From NCBI GenBank assembly GCA_016791425.1, contig JAEUMQ010000014.1, positions 1 through 64,000 on the forward strand: a DNA stretch of 64,000 nucleotides, given 5' to 3'. The translations under genes were made by a program, and so were the position numbers. Shown here one piece after another: positions 16,752 to 26,297 of this stretch (positions within the stretch are counted from its first letter, which is position 1; the number at the start of each line of letters is the position of its first letter). The notes beneath the pieces were generated by a model. The model searched no databases, was not told where the DNA came from, and saw nothing but the letters and a program-made list of their open reading frames with translations. Origin of the DNA: Hyphomonadaceae bacterium. GTDB lineage: Bacteria; Pseudomonadota; Alphaproteobacteria; Caulobacterales; Aquidulcibacteraceae.

Positions 16752-17689
16752 ATGCGATCTCCCCCTCTCAGGAGCGCATCGTAGCCGAGCGGCGCCTTGC
16801 ATCCCTGACAGGCGCTCTCGGTCCGGCGTTGCAGGCCGCTTTGGCCGATGACGCCGTCGTCGAAGTGCTGATCAATTGCGATGGCCTAATGCGCGTCGAT
16901 CGCGTCGGCCGCGGCATCGAGGTGACAGACGCACGCCTTAGCGTCGCTGAGCGCGAAACCGCGATCCGCCTCTTAGCGGCCGAAGCATTCGAAACAGTGA
17001 CTGAAGACCATCCCTTCCTCGCCGCGACCCTCCCCGGCTCCGGCGCGCGGGTGCAAGCGCTCATCGCGCCCATCGTCCGCGCGCCGGTGTTGGCGATCAG
17101 GAAACGCCCCAAGCTCATCTACACGCTCGACGACTACGTTCGTGCTGGCATCGCCTCGTCCGCACAAGCGGCAAAGTTGCGTCAAGCCATCATCTCGCGG
17201 CGCAACATCGTGGTCGCCGGCGGCACAGGCTCAGGCAAGACGACGCTCCTCAATGCGTTGCTCGCAGAGCCCGACTTCTCCGCTTCGCGCCTGCTCATCT
17301 TGGAAGACACGGCGGAACTGCAGTGCGCCGGCGCCGATGTGGTGCAACTCCTCACCAAGCGCACGCATCCCCAGGTCTCGATGCGCGATCTTGTGCAAAT
17401 GACCTTACGCCTGCGTCCCGATCGGATCGTCGTGGGCGAAGTGCGCGACGGCGCAGCACTCGAAGTCTTGAAAGCGTGGAACACCGGCCACCCCGGCGGG
17501 CTCCTAACCATCCACGCCAATTCCGCCGCTGACGCGCTGCTGCGGCTGGAAGATCTCTGCCTCGAAACCGGCGCTGCGCGTCCCGAGCGGCTGATCGCGT
17601 CCGCCGTCGACACGATCGTCTTCATGTCCCGCACGGCGGAAGGCCGCCGCATCGAGGAAATCGTCAGCTGCAAGGGAGACCAGCGATGA
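16748..17689 (+). CDS. trbB: Conjugal transfer ATPase TrbB (VirB11 family)
   Basis: A 313-residue VirB11-type hexameric ATPase. It shows Walker A VAGGTGSGKTTLLNALL, the Asp box ILEDTAELQC, Walker B RPDRIVVGEVRDGAALEVL and the His box GHPGGLLTIHANSA. Located on the cytoplasmic face, it powers pilus assembly and substrate transfer. It is coupled to genes on both sides by four-base overlaps. Confidence 0.95.
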   Translation: MNAISPSQERIVAERRLASLTGALGPALQAALADDAVVEVLINCDGLMRVDRVGRGIEVTDARLSVAERETAIRLLAAEAFETVTEDHPFLAATLPGSGARVQALIAPIVRAPVLAIRKRPKLIYTLDDYVRAGIASSAQAAKLRQAIISRRNIVVAGGTGSGKTTLLNALLAEPDFSASRLLILEDTAELQCAGADVVQLLTKRTHPQVSMRDLVQMTLRLRPDRIVVGEVRDGAALEVLKAWNTGHPGGLLTIHANSAADALLRLEDLCLETGAARPERLIASAVDTIVFMSRTAEGRRIEEIVSCKGDQR

Positions 17690-18006
17690 AAACATCACGC
17701 TTCAAAGTGGTCGTGACGGGTGCGGCGATCGTGCTTGCGCTTTCCACAGTTGAACCAGCGTTCGCCTCCGGCTCCGGCATGCCGTGGGAGGCGCCGCTGC
17801 AGCAAGTGGTGGACTCGATTACCGGGCCTGTCGCGCGCGCAGCGGCCGTCATCGCCATCATCATCTCGGGTGTCGGCATCATTTTTGGCGAAGGCGGCGG
17901 CGGCATCAGGAAGCTCGCATTCGTGGGCCTCGGCATCGCCATCATGTTCGCGGCCGTTTCATTCTTCCTCGACTTCTTCGGTTTTGCCGGCGGGGCGGTG
18001 CTCTGA
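17686..18006 (+). CDS. trbC: Conjugal transfer pilin TrbC (VirB2 family)
   Basis: A 106-residue pilin: signal peptide cut near PAFASGSG, then two hydrophobic helices (AAAVIAIIISGVGIIFGEGG and LAFVGLGIAIMFAAVSFFLD) with the glycine-rich hinge usual in VirB2/TrbC. It starts within the trbB stop and ends at the trbD start. Confidence 0.92.
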   Translation: MKTSRFKVVVTGAAIVLALSTVEPAFASGSGMPWEAPLQQVVDSITGPVARAAAVIAIIISGVGIIFGEGGGGIRKLAFVGLGIAIMFAAVSFFLDFFGFAGGAVL

Positions 18007-18269
18007 TGCTTGATGAACCCGACGGCTATCGAATCTCGCTGCGCACATCGTTGACGCGTCCGCTCCTCATTGCAGGCGTGCCGCGCACATTCGCGATCAT
18101 GAATGCAACGGTCGCTGCCGCCATTGCTTTTGGTTTGCAACAGCCGCTCATCGGCATCCCGCTTTGGGCAATCGTTCAAGGCGCCGGCGCCTACGGATCA
18201 TCGCGCGATCCCTGGTTCTTGGACACCTGGCCGCGCGCCATGGCCAAGCCTTCCTATTTTAGCGCGTGA
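18006..18269 (+). CDS. trbD: Conjugal transfer protein TrbD (VirB3 family)
   Basis: An 87-residue membrane protein starting at the ATG that overlaps the last base of the trbC stop (TGATG). The motif LTRPLLIAGVPRTFAIMNAT and the paired membrane helix then WFLDTWPRAMAKPSYFSA match the VirB3/TrbD family. It belongs to the inner-membrane complex with TrbE and is too short to be reported by length-based gene lists unless the start is chosen carefully. Confidence 0.92.
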   Translation: MLDEPDGYRISLRTSLTRPLLIAGVPRTFAIMNATVAAAIAFGLQQPLIGIPLWAIVQGAGAYGSSRDPWFLDTWPRAMAKPSYFSA

Positions 18270-18276
18270 GCCGGCG

Positions 18277-20748
18277 ATGATGGATCTTCGCCCATATCGC
18301 CAGACAGAGGCCCGCCTAGCCGATTGGTTGCCCTGGGCCGGACTCGTCGCCGATGGCGTCGTCATCAATAAGGACGGCGCCTTCCAGCGTACGCTTACAT
18401 TTCGCGGACCCGATCTCGATTCCTCGACGCCGTCTGAATTGATGGGCGCGAGCAGCAGGCTCGACAACGCACTGAAGCGCTTCGGGTCCGGATGGTGCCT
18501 GCACGTGGAAGCGCGCCGTACGGAGACCAAAGAATATCCCATCAGCGACTGGCCGGACGCTCTCTCATGGCTCATTGACCAGGAACGCGCACAAGACTTT
18601 GCCGCAGCCGGCGGACGCTTCGAGAGTGTGTATTATTTCACCCTGTCGTGGCTCCCACCCAGCGAAACCTCGGGAAGGTTGGAAGCCGCTCTGTTCGACA
18701 ATGGCGGCCATTCCTCCACGGTCGGGATCGACTACCGAGCCTGCCTCGCAAGCTTCATTGAGGAGACGCAATCGTTCAAAGCGCTGCTTGACCTCGTCAT
18801 GAACGAAGTGCGCTTTCTCGATGGCGCGGAGACACTCACTTATCTGCATTCATGTATCTCGGACCGGCCGCATCCGATTGCCGTGCCGCCGACGCCGTTT
18901 CATATCGATGAGCTCATTTCGGATTCCGCTCTTGTTGGCGGCATCGCGCCACAACTCGGCGAACTTCACCTCAAGGTGCTGTCGGTCCGCACTTATGTGA
19001 GCGAAACCGAGCCCGGCCTTCTCGATGCGCTCAACCGGTTGGGCGTGCCCTATCGCTGGGTGACGCGGGTCATGCCGCTCGACCGCGAAGAAGCACGGAG
19101 CGAGATCGAGAAAATCCGCAAGCGCTGGTTCTCCAAGCGCAAAGGCATTCTGACGTTGCTGCGCGAAGCGCTCTACCGCGAAGAAGCAACGCTCCTCGAC
19201 AACGACGCGACAGCGCAAGCCGAAGACGCCGATCTGGCCTTGCAGGAAGTGAACGGCGAAGCCGCAGGCGCGGCGTATGTAACGCTGACCATAACCGTCG
19301 CCGATGCAAACGAGGCCACAGCATTCGAGCGCATTCGCCAAATTCGCCAGGTCGCCGACGGCATGGGCTTTGTCACCGCGCTCGAAACCATCAACGCGGT
19401 AGAGGCCTGGCTCGGTTCGTTGCCCGGCCAGCCCTACGCCGATCTTAGGCGCCCGATCCTGTTGACCCCGTCGCTTGCCCATCTGTTGCCGCTCTCGGCC
19501 GTTTGGGCGGGCGAGCACCAAAACAAGCACTTGAACGGCCCGCCGCTCCTCGTTGCCGCAACGGATGGGGCGACGCCCTTCCGCCTCCATCTGCATCACG
19601 GCGATGTCGGCCACACTTTGATCGTTGGACCGACCGGCGCCGGCAAATCGGTTCTCCTCGGTCTCCTCGCTGCGCAGTGGCGCCGCTATGCGCACGCGCA
19701 AGTCTTCATGCTCGACGCTGGGCGCTCAAGCCGGGCGCTCGTGCTGGGATTGAGCGGCGCATTCGTCGACCTGATGCAAGACGAAGCGCAAGCATCGATC
19801 GCGCTTCAGCCGCTGGCGCATATCGATGACGAAACCGAACGGGCATGGGCGCGCGATTGGCTGATCGCGCTTCTAGAGCGCGCCAACATCGCCGTCGATC
19901 CGGCGCGGCGCGAAGAAATTTGGGCCGCACTCTCGGTGCTTGGTGAAAGACCGGCAAACGAGCGAACCCTCTCGGTTCTGTCGGCGCTCATCCAGGACGG
20001 CGATATCCGCACAGCGCTTCAGCCTTTTACGCATGCCGGGCCCTGGGGTCGCTTGATCGACGCGGACGTAAGCCATCTGACCGAGCACGACGTACAGGCC
20101 TTTGAGATGGGCGAACTCATGCCCCGCGCCGATGCGTTGGCGGCTGTGTTGCCGTGTCTCGTTCACGCGCTCGAAGCGCGCTTCGACGGACGCCCCACCC
20201 TGCTCATTCTCGATGAAGCGTGGGCCTATCTGCGCGATGGCGCATTCGCCAATCAGATTCAGGCTTGGCTGAAGACGTTGCGCAAAAAGAACGTCGCTGT
20301 GGTGTTCGCCACTCAAGAACTGGCCGATGTCGAGGCGAGCACAATCGCCGCCACCATCCTTGAAGCCTGCCCGACCCGCATCTTCTTGGCCAACGATCGC
20401 GCGCGCGAGCCGCGTACGCGCGCATTTTACGAAGGGCTCGGCCTCAACACACGCCAGATCGCTTTGATCGGCGAAGCCGCGCCTAAGCGGGACTACTATG
20501 TGCAGACACGTAGCGGCGCCAGACTCATAGACTTGACGCTCGGGCCCGCAGCGCTCGCCTTTCTGGGCGCCTCCACGCCTCAAGACCAGCGCGCCATCGA
20601 TGCCGTGTGCGCGGAGGCCGCCCCCTCCGGCTTCGCCGCGGCTTGGCTCGAACACAAGAACCTCGCCGATGCGGCGCTCGCTCTGCAGCGCTTCACGGCC
20701 GCGACTTCACCGCACCTGCAACGCCAGACTGAGGGAGCGCTCACATGA
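18277..20748 (+). CDS. trbE: Conjugal transfer ATPase TrbE (VirB4 family)
   Basis: An 823-residue VirB4-type ATPase. The N-terminal half has the family's RADGA-like region; Walker A is LIVGPTGAGKSVLLGLLAAQ and Walker B is PTLLILDEAWAYLRDGAF, followed by the LRKKNVAVVFATQEL segment. The ATG at 18277 (MMDLRPYRQ) is taken because the frame upstream overlaps trbD. It ends in an ATGA overlap with trbJ. Confidence 0.95.
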   Translation: MMDLRPYRQTEARLADWLPWAGLVADGVVINKDGAFQRTLTFRGPDLDSSTPSELMGASSRLDNALKRFGSGWCLHVEARRTETKEYPISDWPDALSWLIDQERAQDFAAAGGRFESVYYFTLSWLPPSETSGRLEAALFDNGGHSSTVGIDYRACLASFIEETQSFKALLDLVMNEVRFLDGAETLTYLHSCISDRPHPIAVPPTPFHIDELISDSALVGGIAPQLGELHLKVLSVRTYVSETEPGLLDALNRLGVPYRWVTRVMPLDREEARSEIEKIRKRWFSKRKGILTLLREALYREEATLLDNDATAQAEDADLALQEVNGEAAGAAYVTLTITVADANEATAFERIRQIRQVADGMGFVTALETINAVEAWLGSLPGQPYADLRRPILLTPSLAHLLPLSAVWAGEHQNKHLNGPPLLVAATDGATPFRLHLHHGDVGHTLIVGPTGAGKSVLLGLLAAQWRRYAHAQVFMLDAGRSSRALVLGLSGAFVDLMQDEAQASIALQPLAHIDDETERAWARDWLIALLERANIAVDPARREEIWAALSVLGERPANERTLSVLSALIQDGDIRTALQPFTHAGPWGRLIDADVSHLTEHDVQAFEMGELMPRADALAAVLPCLVHALEARFDGRPTLLILDEAWAYLRDGAFANQIQAWLKTLRKKNVAVVFATQELADVEASTIAATILEACPTRIFLANDRAREPRTRAFYEGLGLNTRQIALIGEAAPKRDYYVQTRSGARLIDLTLGPAALAFLGASTPQDQRAIDAVCAEAAPSGFAAAWLEHKNLADAALALQRFTAATSPHLQRQTEGALT

Positions 20749-21458
20749 CCCGCAAATCACGTCTTTTCATTGCCACTTGCGCGCTCGCGCTCGCGCTGGG
20801 CGGCGCACCCGCTCGCGCCCAATGGGTTGTGATTGATCCTGCCAATCTCGCGCAAAGCATCACGCAAGTGACGCACATGATCTCGCAGATCAACAACCAG
20901 ATCGAACAAATCCGACAACAGGCGCAGATGCTTGAGAGCCTGGGTCTCGACCTGTCGCCCGAATTGTCGGCCTCGATCGGGCAAGTCCGCAATTTGCTGC
21001 GCGAAGCGGAAGGGCTACAGCAGAACGCGGAAACCATCGCAAACGATATGCGCGAGCTCTATCCGGAAGATGTCTCCAACTTCGATCTTGATAGGTTGCT
21101 CAACCAGTCCGACCGCTGGCTGGAGGAAAGCCGCAACAGCGTCGAGGCGCTCATGACGATCAGCGCGTCGGCCAGCAGCGACGGGCTGGAAGACGCCGAC
21201 AGCGCGATGTCACGAGCGCTCCAGGCAAGCTCGCGTGCGGAGGGGCAGACATCGGCCGAACAGGCGACGGCGCAAGCGATCGGCGTTCTCTCCTCACAGG
21301 TCGCGCAGCTCCAGGCGCTGCAAGCCGCTCAAGCGCGCGCGCTTGCCTCCGAACGCATCGAGCAGATCGCGCGCGAGGAGCGTGCGCGTGAAGTGCGCCG
21401 TCGCGCTTTTCCCACTGAAGTTTCGAGCGATGCGCCGCCCGCGCAACCGCGCTTCTGA
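20745..21458 (+). CDS. trbJ: Conjugal transfer protein TrbJ (VirB5-like)
   Basis: A 237-residue periplasmic protein with signal peptide ending ARAQW. It is rich in long amphipathic helices (ITQVTHMISQINNQIEQIRQ), as in TrbJ/VirB5, which joins the pilus tip and mating-pair assembly. It lies between trbE and trbL, the usual order. No trbK entry-exclusion lipoprotein follows it. Confidence 0.9.
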   Translation: MTRKSRLFIATCALALALGGAPARAQWVVIDPANLAQSITQVTHMISQINNQIEQIRQQAQMLESLGLDLSPELSASIGQVRNLLREAEGLQQNAETIANDMRELYPEDVSNFDLDRLLNQSDRWLEESRNSVEALMTISASASSDGLEDADSAMSRALQASSRAEGQTSAEQATAQAIGVLSSQVAQLQALQAAQARALASERIEQIAREERAREVRRRAFPTEVSSDAPPAQPRF

Positions 21459-21463
21459 TCCAC

Positions 21464-22432
21464 ATGAATACCGGCAGCGTCAATTCCTTTCTGGATCGCT
21501 TTCTCGGTCTCGCTGACCGCGGATTCGGTTTGATCCAAGGCGATGTCGCGTTCGTGCTGAACGCGCTCATCGTCATCTCGGTCACGCTCGCCGGCGCTAT
21601 GTGGGCGCTCAAAGCCGAGGCGCCGATCGCGCCCTTTTTTCGCAAGGTGCTGTTCGTCGGCCTCTTCGCGTTTCTCGTAAACAATTGGAACGCGGTCGCC
21701 GGCGCGATCAACCAATCCGGCGCGGTGCTCGGATTGAAGGCCGGCGGCTCGGGCATGAGCCTCGCCCAACTTCACGACCCCGCCCGCGTCGCAGTTCAAG
21801 GCAAGGAGCTTTTCGGCCGCGTCATGGAAATGGGCGACGGCATGAACATCTTCACTGACTTCCTGACACTCGCCACCATCCTGCTCTCGGGCGTCATCAT
21901 TCTCATCGCCTTCTTCGTGCTGGCGCTGCAGATCTTCGTTCAACTCATCGCCTTCAAGCTTGGCTCGCTCGCAGCATTCGTCGCCCTGCCCTGGGGCGTG
22001 TTCTCAGGCACCGCTTGGGCGGCAGAGCGGCCGCTAGGCTGGGTCGCAAGCTCGGCGATCCGGCTCTTCCTCCTGGCTTTTGTCGCGAGCGTCGCCCTCA
22101 GCTTCGTTGCCGAATTGCCGCAAACGATGACGCTCGCCAATGGCGGCGCGCTCGACGTGCTGCTCTTCGGCCTCACTATTCTTGCGCTTTCGTTCCTTGC
22201 GCCAGCGCTTGCTAGCGAAGTGATGCAAGGCAATCCCAGCCTCTCGGCCGCGCAACCCATTCAAGGCGCCATGGCTGGCGCAGGCATGGTGGTTGGCGCC
22301 GCCGTCACGACGAAGATCATGACCTCCGGCCGCGGCGGTTCGCGTGGCCGCCACGCGCGAGGACGCGGCGCGACCGGCGGCGCGCGCCCGCGGCCCAACT
22401 ACGCGGCCATGCAACCGAAGCAGAAGTCCTGA
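21464..22432 (+). CDS. trbL: Conjugal transfer protein TrbL (VirB6 family)
   Basis: A 322-residue polytopic inner-membrane protein with about six to eight hydrophobic segments (IVISVTLAGAMWALK, FRKVLFVGLFAFLVNNW, LSGVIILIAFFVLALQIFVQ, LLFGLTILALSFLAPALASE) and a basic glycine-rich tail (RGGSRGRHARGRG). TrbL/VirB6 forms part of the inner-membrane channel. Confidence 0.92.
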   Translation: MNTGSVNSFLDRFLGLADRGFGLIQGDVAFVLNALIVISVTLAGAMWALKAEAPIAPFFRKVLFVGLFAFLVNNWNAVAGAINQSGAVLGLKAGGSGMSLAQLHDPARVAVQGKELFGRVMEMGDGMNIFTDFLTLATILLSGVIILIAFFVLALQIFVQLIAFKLGSLAAFVALPWGVFSGTAWAAERPLGWVASSAIRLFLLAFVASVALSFVAELPQTMTLANGGALDVLLFGLTILALSFLAPALASEVMQGNPSLSAAQPIQGAMAGAGMVVGAAVTTKIMTSGRGGSRGRHARGRGATGGARPRPNYAAMQPKQKS

Positions 22433-22450
22433 CATGGAGAAGGTAGCGCC

Positions 22451-23161
22451 ATGAACTTTCCTTTCCGGCGTCCTCCGCGCGCCTACGCAGCCGAGGCGGC
22501 CGACACGCCTTTCGCGCGCGCCCAACAAGCATGGGATTTGCGCATGGGCTCCGCCGTGCAAGCAGCCGTTACCTGGCGTTGGCTTGCGTTCGGCCTTGGT
22601 CTGCTCGCTATCGTGCTTGCAGCCGGTCTCACCTTCGTAGCGCTGCAGAAGCGCACCTTCGTTCATGTGGTGGAGGTAAGCCCGCAAGGCCGCGTGCTCT
22701 CGGTTGAACCGCTGTCTGGCCGCTACACACCGACCGACGCGCAAGTCAGCTACTTCCTCGGTCATTTCGTCCGGCTAGTGCGTGAGATTCCAACCGATGG
22801 CGTGGTGCTGCGCCAGAACTGGTTCGCGGCCTACCGCTTCCTGACGCCGCAGGCGTCGCAGCAACTCAACCAGATCGCGCGTGAAGACGATCCGTTCGCG
22901 CGCTTAGGCACGAGTGCGCGGACCGCCGTCATCACATCGGTGGTGCAACGCTCAGAGGCGACATGGCAGGTAAGCTGGATAGAGGCGACGCACGGCGCAG
23001 ATGCGCGCTCGGCTCAGAGTTTCACCGGGCTCTTCACCGTACGCTTCGACCGGCCGCGCAACGCCGATGCGCTGATGCACAATCCGCTGGGACTCTTCAT
23101 CACCGAATTTTCAATGTCCCCTGAAACCCCGGCCTCATCTTATTCACGGGTGCAGCCATGA
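22451..23161 (+). CDS. trbF: Conjugal transfer protein TrbF (VirB8 family)
   Basis: A 236-residue bitopic protein: short cytoplasmic N terminus, one membrane helix (WLAFGLGLLAIVLAAGLTFV), then a periplasmic VirB8 domain (VRLVREIPTDGVVLRQNWF). It scaffolds the secretion channel. GGAGAAGG precedes the ATG. It overlaps trbG by four bases. Confidence 0.93.
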   Translation: MNFPFRRPPRAYAAEAADTPFARAQQAWDLRMGSAVQAAVTWRWLAFGLGLLAIVLAAGLTFVALQKRTFVHVVEVSPQGRVLSVEPLSGRYTPTDAQVSYFLGHFVRLVREIPTDGVVLRQNWFAAYRFLTPQASQQLNQIAREDDPFARLGTSARTAVITSVVQRSEATWQVSWIEATHGADARSAQSFTGLFTVRFDRPRNADALMHNPLGLFITEFSMSPETPASSYSRVQP

Positions 23162-23988
23162 AGAGAGCCGCCCTTCTTTGCTTGGCGCTCATCAGTTTCG
23201 CCAGTGCGCCCGCGCAAGCGCAAAGCGCGAGGGCTTCGGCGCCGCTTGCTGCGCTTGCGGAAGCCAATGCTGAAGCACGCCGGCGTCCTGACCCGGCCAA
23301 CTTCACCGACGCCACACAGATCTACGACTATGCGCCAGGCGCCATTTATGAGGTCTACGGCGCGCCTGGCTTCATCTCGACGGTGTTGCTCGAACCTGGC
23401 GAGACAATCCTCACTGTCGCAGCAGGCGACACCACCCGCTGGATGGTTGAACAGGCTATTGGCGGCGCCGTCGCGAACGCGCGCGCCATGCTGCTCATTA
23501 AGCCGACGCGCGCCAATATCCGGACCAACATCGTACTGGTCACGGATCGGCGCAGCTACGCCATCGAAGCGATCGCAACGGGCGGGCAAACCTATTCCGC
23601 TCAGACTGCGTGGCGCTATCCCGCCGCCGCTGACAACGACCTCGCAGGCGGCCCTGCCGCATTGGACACGCTGAACTTCGGCTACCGCATCCGCACCGTC
23701 CGCGGATTCAATCCGCGCTGGCGGCCCGTTCGCGTTTTCGACGACGGGCGCAAGACGTACATCGAATTTCCATCGTCGATGGCTACCAGCGAAGCGCCGC
23801 CGCTCTTCATCATCGAGAATGGCGAGGCCGGACTCGTCAATTATCGGGTCTCAAGCGGCCGCTACGTGATTGACCGTCTCTTCGACATCGCCGAGCTTCG
23901 CTTGGGCGACGAGCGCCCCGTGATCGTGCGCATCAGCCGCGACGATGCGCCAGTGCCGCGTACGGCCCGCCGCGGGAGGCGCCCATGA
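23158..23988 (+). CDS. trbG: Conjugal transfer protein TrbG (VirB9 family)
   Basis: A 276-residue secreted protein, signal peptide cut near APAQAQS. It contains two VirB9 blocks (YDYAPGAIYEVYGAPGFIST and FNPRWRPVRVFDDGRKTYIEF) and ends in a basic tail. It forms the outer-membrane core ring with TrbI. A separate VirB7-like lipoprotein gene (trbH) is not seen. Confidence 0.94.
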   Translation: MKRAALLCLALISFASAPAQAQSARASAPLAALAEANAEARRRPDPANFTDATQIYDYAPGAIYEVYGAPGFISTVLLEPGETILTVAAGDTTRWMVEQAIGGAVANARAMLLIKPTRANIRTNIVLVTDRRSYAIEAIATGGQTYSAQTAWRYPAAADNDLAGGPAALDTLNFGYRIRTVRGFNPRWRPVRVFDDGRKTYIEFPSSMATSEAPPLFIIENGEAGLVNYRVSSGRYVIDRLFDIAELRLGDERPVIVRISRDDAPVPRTARRGRRP

Positions 23989-25118
23989 CCGCGCCCTCGC
24001 CTGCCGCAACAGAAGAGGCGCGGCCTACGCCAATCACCTCAATTCGCGCTGCGCCGCCAAAGCCGCGGCGGCTCTCGCGCAAGACCTTGATGGCGGGCGC
24101 CCTCGGCCTCGGCGCTCTTATCGCGTTTGCGCTCATCAACGGCTTGTCGGAACGCGATCGCACGCCGGCTCCTGGCGAAGAAGGCTCGCAAACTCTCCAA
24201 GCCTCTAATCCGCCGGAGAACATTCGCGAGGCGCCTGCAAACTACGATCTCGATACGTTGCAGCCGCCCGACGAAGGCCAAGATTATTTCTGGGGCGATC
24301 ACGCGCCTGCCGACGCGACTTTGGCTGCGCCGCACGATGCCGGCGCCGCTTCATACGAGCGAGCCCCTCCCTCGCCGCTTGAAACGGAGGCGGACGCGGC
24401 GCGCACGTCATCCATTCTGTTTTCAGAGCGCCGCGAAGGCGCAGTACCAGCAAACGCACAGAGCTTTAGTGAACACGGCCGGCGCGCCGCCTTCCTCAAT
24501 GGTCAGCGCGGACGTGACGACGGCGTGCTCGATGCAACCTATGCGCCGCCGCGCTCGCCTTACACTGTGCAAGCCGGCGCGACGATTTCCGCCGCGCTTA
24601 TCACCGCGCTTAACTCCGATCAGCCTGGGCGTGTCATTGCTCAAGTGAGCGAGAATGTCTTCGACAGCGTCACCGGCGAAACTTTGCTCATCCCCCAGGG
24701 CGCGCGTCTGATCGGCACTTATGATTCCGATACGGCCTATGGCGAGCGGCGACTGCTTGTTGTCTGGAACAGGCTCGTCATGCCGAACGGGTGGTCGATC
24801 CCGCTGCGGGCAATGCCCGGCGCCGACGCCGCGGGAAGCGCGGGGCTAACCGGCGACGTTGACGCCCACATTGGGCGCATTGCGGTCGCCTCGCTCATCT
24901 CCGCCGTGCTTGGCGTCGCCGCCAATGAAAGTGAGGACGAAGATGACGCCAGGCTTTCACAGAGCATTGGCGACGCTGCCGCGCAGCAAGCGGCGCAGAC
25001 AGGATCGCGCCTCATCGACCGTGAACTGAACGTGCGTCCGACATTGCGCATACGCGCCGGCGCGCGCGTCCGGGTGCTCGTAAGCCAAGACATTCAGCTG
25101 CGCCCATACCCACCGTGA
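23985..25118 (+). CDS. trbI: Conjugal transfer protein TrbI (VirB10 family)
   Basis: A 377-residue VirB10-type protein: cytoplasmic proline-rich start, membrane helix (LMAGALGLGALIAFALINGL), proline-rich periplasmic linker, then the beta-barrel domain (YTVQAGATISAALITALNSD, LLIPQGARLIGTYDSDTAYG, VRVLVSQDIQLRPY). It bridges inner and outer membranes. It ends in a GTGA overlap with the following HTH gene. Confidence 0.95.
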   Translation: MTAPSPAATEEARPTPITSIRAAPPKPRRLSRKTLMAGALGLGALIAFALINGLSERDRTPAPGEEGSQTLQASNPPENIREAPANYDLDTLQPPDEGQDYFWGDHAPADATLAAPHDAGAASYERAPPSPLETEADAARTSSILFSERREGAVPANAQSFSEHGRRAAFLNGQRGRDDGVLDATYAPPRSPYTVQAGATISAALITALNSDQPGRVIAQVSENVFDSVTGETLLIPQGARLIGTYDSDTAYGERRLLVVWNRLVMPNGWSIPLRAMPGADAAGSAGLTGDVDAHIGRIAVASLISAVLGVAANESEDEDDARLSQSIGDAAAQQAAQTGSRLIDRELNVRPTLRIRAGARVRVLVSQDIQLRPYPP

Positions 25119-25453
25119 AGAAACCGCGCGCCAAAAAGGAGCCCCTGCCGCAACCCGATCTCTTTGGCGAGGGCGCCCAATTCTCGCAGGCGCCCAAGCA
25201 AACATCGTCGCGCGCACCGCCTGCGCCAAGCTCGCGCCGTGGGCGCGTCGTTACCCCTCCTCCTCTTCTGCTCAACGTGCGCGAAGCCGCCGCGCGCCTC
25301 GGCCTTTCCAAATCGACCTTGGACAAGATGCGCTGCGCCGGCAAAGGGCCCCGATACGTCAAATCGACCGACAAGGCGGTTCGATACGACCCAGCCGACC
25401 TCGACGCCTGGATCGCCGCGCGACGCAGCAAGAATGCCACCGGGGTCGACTAG
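25115..25453 (+). CDS. Helix-turn-helix (excisionase-like) protein at the end of the trb operon
   Basis: A 112-residue protein starting at a GTG that overlaps the trbI stop. The first 50 residues are basic and disordered; the C-terminal half (LNVREAAARLGLSKSTLDKM ... YVKSTDKAVRYDPADLDAW) is an excisionase/MerR-type winged helix. The overlap shows it is made with the secretion genes. It could regulate the operon or be a directionality factor. The stop is followed by a perfect GCCGATCGATCGGC palindrome (25454-25467). Confidence 0.75.
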   Translation: MKKPRAKKEPLPQPDLFGEGAQFSQAPKQTSSRAPPAPSSRRGRVVTPPPLLLNVREAAARLGLSKSTLDKMRCAGKGPRYVKSTDKAVRYDPADLDAWIAARRSKNATGVD

Positions 25454-25549
25454 GCCGATCGATCGGCGACCCGTACTTCGGTCGCCTTGCCAAATCTGCT
25501 CGTCGCAAGGGAGTTGAATGTTCATTCAAAGCAGGGCTCTCTGACGGAC

Positions 25550-26098
25550 ATGAGACTGCTACATGGCTTGCTTGGGCTCTGTCTGGTCGCCTTCGCCGCG
25601 CCCGCCGCTGCGCAGGCCTCGGCCAGCGGACCTCCAGACTGGTGGCGCGCCCATGTCGAGTTCATAAGCCGCGACGGCGGGGTATGGGTGTCGCCCAATC
25701 CCCCCGGCGAAAATGATCCAGATCAGCCCGACGCCTTTGCAATGGAATGGCGCGCCGCCTATGGCGGCCATGTTCTGATTGGACGGCTTTACGGCCTCGA
25801 AGATGGCCGCGAGGTCGCGGAATATTGGACCTTCCGCGAGTTCTGGCATCCGGGCGAGCGGCGCGCCATCGTGCAGCAATGGGGCGGGCCTGGGCTCTAT
25901 GGCGTCGGCGAGTCGCGCTGGGAAAACGGCGAGGGCGTTCTCGAACAAACCTTCTGGCTGCCTGACGGGCGATCCTGGCGCGAAGGCCATCGCAACCGCG
26001 AACTTGGCGATACGTACATAACGCACGCATTCGACATCAGCGAGAGCGGCGAGTGGACTTCGAAAGATCCACGCACTTGGCGCCGCACGGCGCGCTAA
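25550..26098 (+). CDS. Secreted protein of unknown function
   Basis: A 182-residue protein with a clean signal peptide (MRLLHGLLGLCLVAFAAPAAAQASA). The ATG at 25550 is chosen for that signal; the frame opens earlier at 25487. The mature part is rich in Trp, Gly and charged residues (WWRAHVEFISRDGGVWVS, EYWTFREFWHPGERRAIV) and looks like a lipocalin- or SRPBCC-type beta fold, but the family is not recognised. It follows the trb operon by about 100 bases with its own spacing. Confidence 0.65.
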   Translation: MRLLHGLLGLCLVAFAAPAAAQASASGPPDWWRAHVEFISRDGGVWVSPNPPGENDPDQPDAFAMEWRAAYGGHVLIGRLYGLEDGREVAEYWTFREFWHPGERRAIVQQWGGPGLYGVGESRWENGEGVLEQTFWLPDGRSWREGHRNRELGDTYITHAFDISESGEWTSKDPRTWRRTAR

Positions 26099-26297
26099 TC
26101 GGAGCATCGAGCAGCTCCTCCACGTCTCACATCTGAACACGCATCCCAAGTCACGCCTAAGACAACGCGCACGAGTTCAAGACACGGCGCGAAAGCGATC
26201 GAAGCCAGAAGGGCCGAGACGCGCGATACGCGTCATCGCGCGCGGCTCGGTTCACGAGAGCGCGTCCCGCGCGCAGCGCGGGTTCGCCCGAGGGGGC

